From Candidatus Abyssobacteria bacterium SURF_5 (GTDB lineage Bacteria > Abyssobacteria > SURF-5): DNA of 14,921 nucleotides. Every line of letters starts with the position of its first letter. Position 1 is the first letter of the stretch. The translations under genes were made by a program, and so were the position numbers. This document shows, in pieces, positions 1 to 5,656 of the stretch. The stretch spans positions 1-14,921 of the forward strand of contig QZKU01000036.1 of the NCBI GenBank assembly GCA_003598085.1. Direction: 5' to 3'. A model generated the notes under the pieces. The model was not told the origin of the DNA, ran no database searches, and saw nothing but the letters and a program-made list of their open reading frames with translations.

Positions 1-15
1 CACGAAATGAGTTAT

Positions 16-42
16 AGTATCAGTAACTATTATTGAGTATCA
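16..42. promoter_or_regulatory. Direct repeats at the edge promoter, possible operator
   Basis: The heptamer AGTATCA occurs at 16-22 and again at 36-42, so the copies start 20 bases (about two helical turns) apart. The second copy touches the -10 box of the edge promoter, and the first lies just past the expected start site. A short inverted repeat, ATAGT/ACTAT, spans 14-30. This arrangement suits a repressor-bound autoregulated gene, for example a toxin-antitoxin or XRE-type unit. No regulator gene is visible here, so this stays a suggestion. Confidence 0.35.
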
Positions 43-70
43 TAATACTACAACCTTGTGGAGATGTCAA
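42..70 (-). promoter_or_regulatory. Sigma70-type promoter reading off the left edge
   Basis: On the minus strand the -35 box is TTGACA (65-70), a perfect consensus match. It is separated by exactly 17 bases from the -10 box TATTAT (42-47). Transcription would start near position 35 and leave the window, so the gene it serves is not visible. It lies downstream of the 231-residue gene and points the same way, so it probably starts a separate unit. That a promoter is present is an inference from the two boxes and their spacing. Confidence 0.6.
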
Positions 71-103
71 GCAAAAAATGCATTTGGGCAACACGCCGTT
101 TAG

Positions 104-160
104 GTCTGACCCCAAGCGCCCGCAATTCCCCCTTTTAATTGATTGCGTGAACCTGACCCC
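104..160. repeat. REP-like element: paired TGACCCC boxes around a small stem
   Basis: GTCTGACCCCAAG (104-116) and ACCTGACCCC (151-160) are direct copies of the same TGACCCC core. They flank an inverted repeat, CGCAAT (121-126) with ATTGCG (142-147). A third close copy, ATCTGACCCCAAG, lies at 1587-1599. GGGGTCAG-cored intergenic repeats of this sort often mark REP-type elements mobilised by REP-associated tyrosine transposases; no such transposase is in the window. The element overlaps the last codons of the neighbouring 231-residue gene. Confidence 0.45.
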
Positions 161-830
161 GTTTCTCTCCATCCCTTAAATATTTTTCGTTCGCTTCTCT
201 GACCTGTCCTATCAAACCCTGCGATTTTGCCATCGCTACAAACATCAAATCCCGCCAATAGATGGCAGTCACGAACCTGGAATCCAGACGCTGTTTGATA
301 TCTGCGAAATGGTCGGTAAAGCACTGGCGCCGAGAATGCTGAAAAACAGAGATAACTGATTTCTCTGATATCTGATTACAAATAGAGCTAATATCGGAAT
401 ATAAGACATGCTTTTTGCTGGAGTTTCTTGGTTCAAAGCCAGTATCCGGATCTAAAAGAAGCAACTGGTCATCTGCCGTTGAAAAACCGGAGAAGTATTG
501 GTTCCTTATACCATTGCTGAAAAATCCGCTTTCTTTTTTGTGAATACCTAGACTATAGTTGGCTGTTGTCCTACTAGGCAAAGATTCCAGGATAGAAATA
601 TCAAATTCCTGTTTACATCGAAGATATTCTTGCCGAATCTCCTTGCAAAAATCGATTACAGGTTGTCTTGCAGGGAATTTGGTTGGTAAAGTCTTCCCAT
701 CATTGCTTCTGTCATCAGGTGTCAGCATCAATACTATGTTCAGGATTGGAAGCTGTAATTCCTGTACAAGGAAGTCATGGTAATCCCACTTGAAGCTATC
801 CTTGGAATCTCCTAAATACTGAAGCTTCAT
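135..830 (-). CDS. Conserved-looking protein of unknown function, 231 aa
   Basis: I do not recognise a named family. The ATG at 830 is preferred over an in-frame TTG at 854 because AAGGGGGG sits six bases before the ATG. The protein opens with MKLQYLGDSKDSFKW, a GD-x-x-D-x-x-K pattern. Mid-protein it has the hydrophobic strand and turn LLLLDPDTGFEP (about residues 123-134), then strands HVLYSDI (141-147) and VISVFQHSRR (159-168). The DPDxG turn after a hydrophobic strand suggests a Rossmann-like, perhaps nucleotide- or SAM-binding, fold; this is a guess from pattern. No signal peptide or membrane segment is seen. The start lies inside the end of the upstream gamma-glutamylcyclotransferase gene (35-nt overlap), so the two are probably translated together. 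The last eight or so codons (GQVHAIN and before) fall in a REP-like repeat, so the original C-terminus may have been replaced. Confidence 0.72.
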   Translation of the reverse strand: MKLQYLGDSKDSFKWDYHDFLVQELQLPILNIVLMLTPDDRSNDGKTLPTKFPARQPVIDFCKEIRQEYLRCKQEFDISILESLPSRTTANYSLGIHKKESGFFSNGIRNQYFSGFSTADDQLLLLDPDTGFEPRNSSKKHVLYSDISSICNQISEKSVISVFQHSRRQCFTDHFADIKQRLDSRFVTAIYWRDLMFVAMAKSQGLIGQVREANEKYLRDGEKRGQVHAIN

Positions 831-1356
831 TTCTTTCCCCCCTTGTCCTGCCAATCACACTATTCTTCAAAATCGCCCAGTTCTTATCTGCGCGTGATTT
901 GTTGGGATCTTGGCGAGCATTGACCGATGCAATGGCTGCAATATACTCTTCGGGGAGACTAATAGATTTCGCGCCCTGCAGGACGAATTCCTTATACCAG
1001 TCGTACGGCGAAAGGTTGTCTTCCACATACTCCGGATCGGCCAAATAAGTGAAGGTCTTGAATGTCTTGTCTCCAGAGCGGACAGTAATTGGATGCTCGA
1101 TATATCCAGAGCCAACTCCCTCTGCTTTATCTAATTGAGGTTTTTCCGAAGGCAAAATTTCATATACCGCCCCAAAAACGAAATCCCCCGGATTACCTGT
1201 GAAGAAAGCAGTACACTTTCCGGATTTATCGGTACTCCTCTTATTGAAGCGAAGAGAGTGACCGATTAGCTTTGCGGTTGACTCGAACTCGCAGGAGGGA
1301 CATCTCTTCCAAAGCCTTTCAAGGCACATGTTGGAACCGTAAGCGAAGTAGAGCAT
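796..1356 (-). CDS. Gamma-glutamylcyclotransferase-fold (GGCT/AIG2-like) protein, 186 aa
   Basis: The N-terminus, MLYFAYGSNM, carries the YGSN substrate-binding loop of the GGCT/AIG2 fold (residues 6-9). The expected catalytic glutamate is Glu79 in DKAEGVGSGY. Family members cyclise gamma-glutamyl amines or peptides to 5-oxoproline, or open related amide bonds, in the cytoplasm. The length fits a single GGCT domain plus a short tail. AGGAG lies about ten bases before the ATG at 1356. The final 12 or so residues (basic, ending RRFQG) are encoded across the start region of the next gene, so the tail is probably dictated by that overlap. A substrate cannot be read from sequence. Many stand-alone GGCT-fold proteins are small housekeeping enzymes, so a defence role for this pair rests on location only. 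The fold call is confident; the substrate is not. Confidence 0.88.
   Translation of the reverse strand: MLYFAYGSNMCLERLWKRCPSCEFESTAKLIGHSLRFNKRSTDKSGKCTAFFTGNPGDFVFGAVYEILPSEKPQLDKAEGVGSGYIEHPITVRSGDKTFKTFTYLADPEYVEDNLSPYDWYKEFVLQGAKSISLPEEYIAAIASVNARQDPNKSRADKNWAILKNSVIGRTRGERNEASVFRRFQG
837..844 (-). promoter_or_regulatory. Ribosome binding site deciding the 231-aa start
   Basis: The minus strand reads AAGGGGGG, then six bases (AAAGAA), then ATG at 830. This purine block is far stronger than anything before the alternative TTG at 854. It lies inside the coding end of the upstream gene, consistent with coupled translation. Confidence 0.6.
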
Positions 1357-1819
1357 GAATATATATCTCCTATTCTCTCGAAATATAATGTGATATCCAG
1401 ATGGACAGGAGCTTTATATCCTTCAATTCGGTTTTAATCTGTAACCCCTCCCACTACGGAAAATTCCCGTTTCCCAGATCGTCAGATCGACTTTCTCGCC
1501 AGGCCATTGAGTTCTTGCGGCAGAGAAGGATACTCTCCACTACCTGAGGACCAAGGACGCCGGACTACAGTCTGCCTTCCCTGTCAATCTGACCCCAAGT
1601 CCCCCCTTCATCCTGAACATACCAGAGATTTAAGATAACTTCGCGAGTGCTCAAAGTCTCCTTTCTTTTCAAATGCGCAGACCTGGCCCTTTTTTTCCCT
1701 CTGTTGCTTACCCTAAAATGTGGAATAGGTGACGCTGGACCAAGGATTCTCTTGATGAGAGGGGGCTTGTTAATAAATGTCCTCACTCCGGCCGAGGTCT
1801 CGAGATTTGTATTGGTGAG
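1357..1819. other. Intergenic stretch without a recognisable gene
   Basis: These 463 bases separate the end of the seven-gene operon from the GGCT gene. The longest open frame, 73 codons on the minus strand (1565-1786), has no recognisable motif and ends inside a repeat copy, so I do not call it. The stretch nearest 1356 is AT-rich (TATATT at about 1383-1388 could be a weak -10 box for the GGCT gene), but I see no convincing -35 partner. No hairpin followed by a T-run is visible after the operon's last stop codon. Confidence 0.6.
1587..1600. repeat. Third copy of the TCTGACCCCAAG repeat
   Basis: ATCTGACCCCAAGT shares 12 consecutive bases with the copy at 105-116 (TCTGACCCCAAG) and the TGACCCC core with the copy at 151-160. 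The two sites bracket the GGCT and 231-residue gene pair in the same orientation, one on each side. Confidence 0.5.
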
Positions 1820-2266
1820 CTAATGTTTCTTTGAGTATTCTCGTATCAAATTAAAACCATTATCACCGATGAATCTGGAATACGTTAGAAATTTCCGTCC
1901 CTCTGTCCGTTTGGGAAGTGTGAAAGTCCGTGTCCCTTCGTTTTCGCCGCTTTTGTTGCGGGAAGCTAATCTAGCGAGAGTGCGTGAAGGAATGATGGCT
2001 ATCTGATTATTAATTTCCGTATAAAAAATAAAAAACAAATCTGACCTTGGTGCAAATTTTAATCCAGCAAACGTGTAAGGATATTTCGCGTTCCTTGATC
2101 GAGCTTTTATCTGCACATCCACATAACAACCAGATTTCAGGCGAAGCACACAATCTATACCCGAGTCATCAACAAGCGTAAGATATACCTTAAACCTTCT
2201 GCGTAACAATTCAGCTACCGCCAAAAATTCTTGAACCTTCCCAAAGGTCAGACTGGTATTTGCCAT
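1820..2266 (-). CDS. Predicted PD-(D/E)XK nuclease-like protein, 148 aa
   Basis: The layout matches small PD-(D/E)XK proteins such as the DUF4365 / PDDEXK_5 type. An N-terminal helix carries Glu13 and Glu19 (GKVQEFLAVAELLRRRF), a strand has Asp38 in DSGIDCVL, and the next strand has Gln52 and Lys54 in VDVQIKAR. This gives D-x13-QxK, with glutamine where the usual acid stands; several active members use QxK. A predicted hydrophobic strand, LFFIFYT, follows near residues 77-83, as usual after the core. It is the last gene of the operon, 39 nt after the DUF499 gene, in the same direction, with AGGAAGA just before the ATG. It may act as a stand-alone DNA nuclease effector or as a Holliday-junction-resolvase-like accessory. 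No partner immunity gene is seen. The fold call comes from motif order and spacing only. Confidence 0.68.
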   Translation of the reverse strand: MANTSLTFGKVQEFLAVAELLRRRFKVYLTLVDDSGIDCVLRLKSGCYVDVQIKARSRNAKYPYTFAGLKFAPRSDLFFIFYTEINNQIAIIPSRTLARLASRNKSGENEGTRTFTLPKRTEGRKFLTYSRFIGDNGFNLIREYSKKH

Positions 2267-2305
2267 TCTTCCTATCTTTGCGTAAAGAATACTATAATAC
2301 TTTTC

Positions 2306-5300
2306 TCATTCTTGCTCAAAACCATGACTCTTGAACTTCAGGGCGCGGCAGTTTTCCGTAACAGTCCGGATGGTGTCATCGGGTACGCCGTCGGGAACAT
2401 CGGCGTGTATTTCCAAATTCACTTCTACGTTGGAGCCGAGCAAACTAGTCAGATGCTGAACCACTTCCTCGGCGATTCGGCTGGCGTCCCGGCTTAGTCT
2501 GTTAGGATCGAGAGATGCTGAGCCATGAAACCGCCGATATTGTGGAGGTGGCTCGACAGTTGTGGTACCTGTAGAATCTCCTCCAGATTCGCCACCCGGT
2601 CCACTTTCGCCAAGCCTTTCACTCACTGTGGTAGTTGTTCGCGCTTCTGCCGATTCCGCCTCCATTTGAGCTGCCGCAACATCAGGCTTTACAATCAGAC
2701 TCTGCCCATCGGGCAGAACACGAACACCAGGTCCGGTCTGAAGCCCAACATATCTCTTTCTTTGCTCGTCCCATCTCTCAGCGTAAGCGAATGTCTCCGA
2801 CTGCCATGTTAACAGTGAGACTCCGTCGCGAATGGCCAAAAGTAGTACCTCATCATCTGCCAGACGTGGCAAGTAGAGATAAGTGGCAAAGTCCTCTGCC
2901 AGTTGTCTTACTCCCACATTATCCCCCCTCCAAAGGGGGACGCGGTCCAATTCGTGGCGGAGACGGGCACCACCCAACTGCACCATCAGCAGTTCGTCGT
3001 TCTTCAGTTTCTTTGAAGCCCGAACAGCTAAAGCCTCGTGGCCCTGCTGTCGAATTTCAAGCCATTCAAGTGAGCCCTTGGGGTCGGGCTGACTCGGTAC
3101 CAGAAGCCACTGATATGCCTCAGGAATTCGGGCGTCCACTGTCTCGTCTGCGCCTCTCGACTTTGTTTCAGCTTGTCTAGTCTGAAATGAATCGAGGTTC
3201 AGGGTTTCTCGATCTTCCCAGATCGATTTCCAGGCTATATACTGCCGAACCGCTTGTTCCAGATCGCGAAGTCGACTGCTATCAGCTGCGAGAAAAACCA
3301 AAGTGTTTCGGTACGTTCGGGGACTGGTGCCGCGGGAATTGAGTACATCACTGCTCGTCTCAAGAGCAGGACTGGCCTTCTCTTTCGCTGTGTGCGGACG
3401 TTCCGGGCTCAATATCACAAGTCTGGTTTCTCGCTCATCAGGTATATCGCCACTCAAGGCACAAGCATGGACTTTTCCAAATTCTCCGCGCGATCTGGCG
3501 GCATTGCGAAGACGGCGGCTGATCTCATCGTATACATCATCATCGCGTACTTGAGTAGCACGGTCCTGCGCAAGCTTGGCGACTGTCGGTTGAGTAGAGT
3601 ACCAGTATCTTCTTCCGTCGACGTAAAGATATGTTGCTCGGTCAGTGAGTCGCCTGAGAGCATCCCCGAAAATCGCCGCGCTCTCGCCTGCCTGCACGCA
3701 TCCAAGCTTCACTTGCCGGTCATCAATACCCCGATTGGCGGCCCGCTGTACGGGAGCGGAACCCATGTAGATAGTTCGTGCGACGCGCCTGCAAGCTGAA
3801 TAACGGCCAAGATTCGGATTTTCCCGATCAAGCGTAAGCGGTAGCGAAAGCTGCCCATCCACGTCTTTTTCTATAACCGGCACCCACTGATCCTCAAGGT
3901 AGCGAGTAAGTTCGAACTGGACTCGCGGATCCTCCACGGGCACATTTGCCGGCATAATCAGAAGATTATTATCCTGTCGTTCCCAGAGGGAATGTATGAC
4001 AGCAGCCATGAGACGGAGGACTCCACGAGTACGCTGAAACTTGTCCAATGTAGACCAATCGTTATAGAGACGATCAAAAAGCTCTGGATGAATTGGATAT
4101 GCCATCTTGATACGTCGCTCGTAGCTGGCTTCCCTGCATTCAGAGGGAAACTCTTGTTGCTGTCCGGCATACATGTCGACATAAGCGCGCGCGACCTGAT
4201 CAAGATCAATGAACTTTGATGGTTCCGTTATCGGCTGGAATAACCGGCGACGCACTATCTCAAATCCCTCATCCGGACTCGCAGGGCGCCAGGAAGCTTC
4301 CACCCGGCCAATTGCATTCTTCAATCTTGTCAGGGCAATGCGCCCGCGCTCTCCACCAACTTCAATATCTGAAACGACTGCTCGACCATCACGTGGACTG
4401 GGGCTTTCGGATGCTGGAATACTTACGACCACGAGAGTCTGCTTGGCTGCCTTGGCGCTTTCCGTCAGGGCCTGAGCAAAGGTAAACTGTGTATCAAATG
4501 TTCCCGCCGGCAAGCCTCCATTGTCATGGAGTTGGCGCGCAAAGGCCACCCACTCATCTATGAGAATCAGGCACGGCGAATACTGATTAAAGAGTTCCCG
4601 AAGTGAGTCACCCGGATTTGTTGCTGTTTCATCTGCCTCTTTAACAATTCCATACGCCTCTTTCCCGCCGAGTTGCCAAGCGATTTCTCCCCACATAGTC
4701 CTGATCGTAGTTCCGTCAGGTTTCTTATGAGCTTTGCCTGGGGACAACCTTGTGCCCACAATGACGGCCCGGTGGATTTTACGGGGAATTTTGCTATCAA
4801 TGTCCTTCAGCAGATCTTCAATACCGGCCAAATCCGCCGCCGAGACGCCAGAGAAAAGATGATAAAGCGCCAGCATTGAATGCGTCTTGCCGCCGCCGAA
4901 GTTTGTCTGTAATTCAACGACTGGATCGCCGCCTTTGCCTGTGAGACGCTGGACCGCCCGCGTCAGCAAGTGTTTCAATCCCTCTGTAAGAAAGGTACGC
5001 CGAAAAAATTCGGTCGGGTCTTTATACTCATCCGAACCTTCTTTCAGGTAAACCTGCCAGAGGTCTGCAGCAAATTCCGCCTGCTGATAACCACCCGATG
5101 CTACATCCGGATGTGGAGTCACAACTTCCCGCCATGGCTTCAAATTAGTTGCGGGACGACCTTCAACCGGCGCAACTGCCGCCCGGCGAGCATCATAGCG
5201 CCGCTGTTCCTCAAAACGGAGGCGTAGGAGTTCCATTTTCTGTTTTTCCAGCTTTGCCGCCTCAGGTGCGGAAACAGCATTCAGAAGACGCCCAATGGTA

Positions 5301-5620
5301 TCGAGTGCGCGGTAAGCGTCATCGGTGCTGAATGCCTCCATGTGCGCCCACCTGTTCCGGATGTCTCTGACTTCGCTTATAAGGCTTCTCTCCGCATGTC
5401 CTAAGGTCTTTTTGAAAACATTATTCCAATGGTCCCACATCATGGTAAGAGTTATTTGCGGATCGTTCCGGTTTTGCTTTTTATCGCCGAAATACTGCGT
5501 CTCAATCTGTTCCCATTTCCCCTTATGAAAAACCTTCATTTCTCGTTCCACAAAAGGCGCAAGCCCCTTGTTGAGGAGTTCAAGTCCTTCACCAATCCGA
5601 TCACGATTTGTCTTTGCCAC
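2306..5620 (-). CDS. DUF499 (COG1483) AAA+ ATPase with N-terminal Swt1-type HEPN domain, 1104 aa
   Basis: Residues 1-115 form a helical domain ending in RNRWAH (88-93), followed by FSTDDAYRALDTIGRLL. This matches the Swt1-family HEPN domain and keeps the R-x4-H motif of HEPN RNases. A P-loop reads NFGGGKTHS (Lys245, Thr246) and a Walker B strand LILIDEW (Asp355, Glu356), both typical of DUF499. The C-terminus, around VTENCRALKFKSHGFE, is also family-typical, so the protein looks full length. The start is GTG at 5620, with GGAG seven bases upstream. It follows the DUF1156 methylase by 36 nt, the usual partner order for COG1743/COG1483 pairs. I infer an ATP-driven sensor or remodeller working with the methylase and helicase, possibly with RNase output from HEPN. 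A proline/glycine/threonine-rich linker near residues 1000-1030 precedes the C-terminal domain. Family assignment is firm; the role is inferred. Confidence 0.93.
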   Translation of the reverse strand: MAKTNRDRIGEGLELLNKGLAPFVEREMKVFHKGKWEQIETQYFGDKKQNRNDPQITLTMMWDHWNNVFKKTLGHAERSLISEVRDIRNRWAHMEAFSTDDAYRALDTIGRLLNAVSAPEAAKLEKQKMELLRLRFEEQRRYDARRAAVAPVEGRPATNLKPWREVVTPHPDVASGGYQQAEFAADLWQVYLKEGSDEYKDPTEFFRRTFLTEGLKHLLTRAVQRLTGKGGDPVVELQTNFGGGKTHSMLALYHLFSGVSAADLAGIEDLLKDIDSKIPRKIHRAVIVGTRLSPGKAHKKPDGTTIRTMWGEIAWQLGGKEAYGIVKEADETATNPGDSLRELFNQYSPCLILIDEWVAFARQLHDNGGLPAGTFDTQFTFAQALTESAKAAKQTLVVVSIPASESPSPRDGRAVVSDIEVGGERGRIALTRLKNAIGRVEASWRPASPDEGFEIVRRRLFQPITEPSKFIDLDQVARAYVDMYAGQQQEFPSECREASYERRIKMAYPIHPELFDRLYNDWSTLDKFQRTRGVLRLMAAVIHSLWERQDNNLLIMPANVPVEDPRVQFELTRYLEDQWVPVIEKDVDGQLSLPLTLDRENPNLGRYSACRRVARTIYMGSAPVQRAANRGIDDRQVKLGCVQAGESAAIFGDALRRLTDRATYLYVDGRRYWYSTQPTVAKLAQDRATQVRDDDVYDEISRRLRNAARSRGEFGKVHACALSGDIPDERETRLVILSPERPHTAKEKASPALETSSDVLNSRGTSPRTYRNTLVFLAADSSRLRDLEQAVRQYIAWKSIWEDRETLNLDSFQTRQAETKSRGADETVDARIPEAYQWLLVPSQPDPKGSLEWLEIRQQGHEALAVRASKKLKNDELLMVQLGGARLRHELDRVPLWRGDNVGVRQLAEDFATYLYLPRLADDEVLLLAIRDGVSLLTWQSETFAYAERWDEQRKRYVGLQTGPGVRVLPDGQSLIVKPDVAAAQMEAESAEARTTTTVSERLGESGPGGESGGDSTGTTTVEPPPQYRRFHGSASLDPNRLSRDASRIAEEVVQHLTSLLGSNVEVNLEIHADVPDGVPDDTIRTVTENCRALKFKSHGFEQE

Positions 5621-5656
5621 TGTCTCGCTCCAAATTAATAGCGACTATCGATCATA

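Noticed and set aside
1480-1570. Possible remnant of a transposase N-terminus on the plus strand
   Set aside because: A few residues look helical and charged when frames are joined, but a frameshift must be assumed and no catalytic part follows; too weak to call.
1565-1786. 73-codon minus-strand frame between the nuclease and GGCT genes
   Set aside because: No ribosome binding site or known motif, and its end is made of the TCTGACCCCAAG repeat.
2924-2942. Perfect inverted repeat CCCCCT-CCAA-AGGGGG, like a terminator or REP stem
   Set aside because: It encodes a VPLWRG stretch in the DUF499 protein that fits the surrounding family sequence, the reading frame is uninterrupted, and no T-run follows.
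2635-3799. Several 180-codon plus-strand frames
   Set aside because: They are antisense to the DUF499 gene, whose own frame has clear family motifs throughout.
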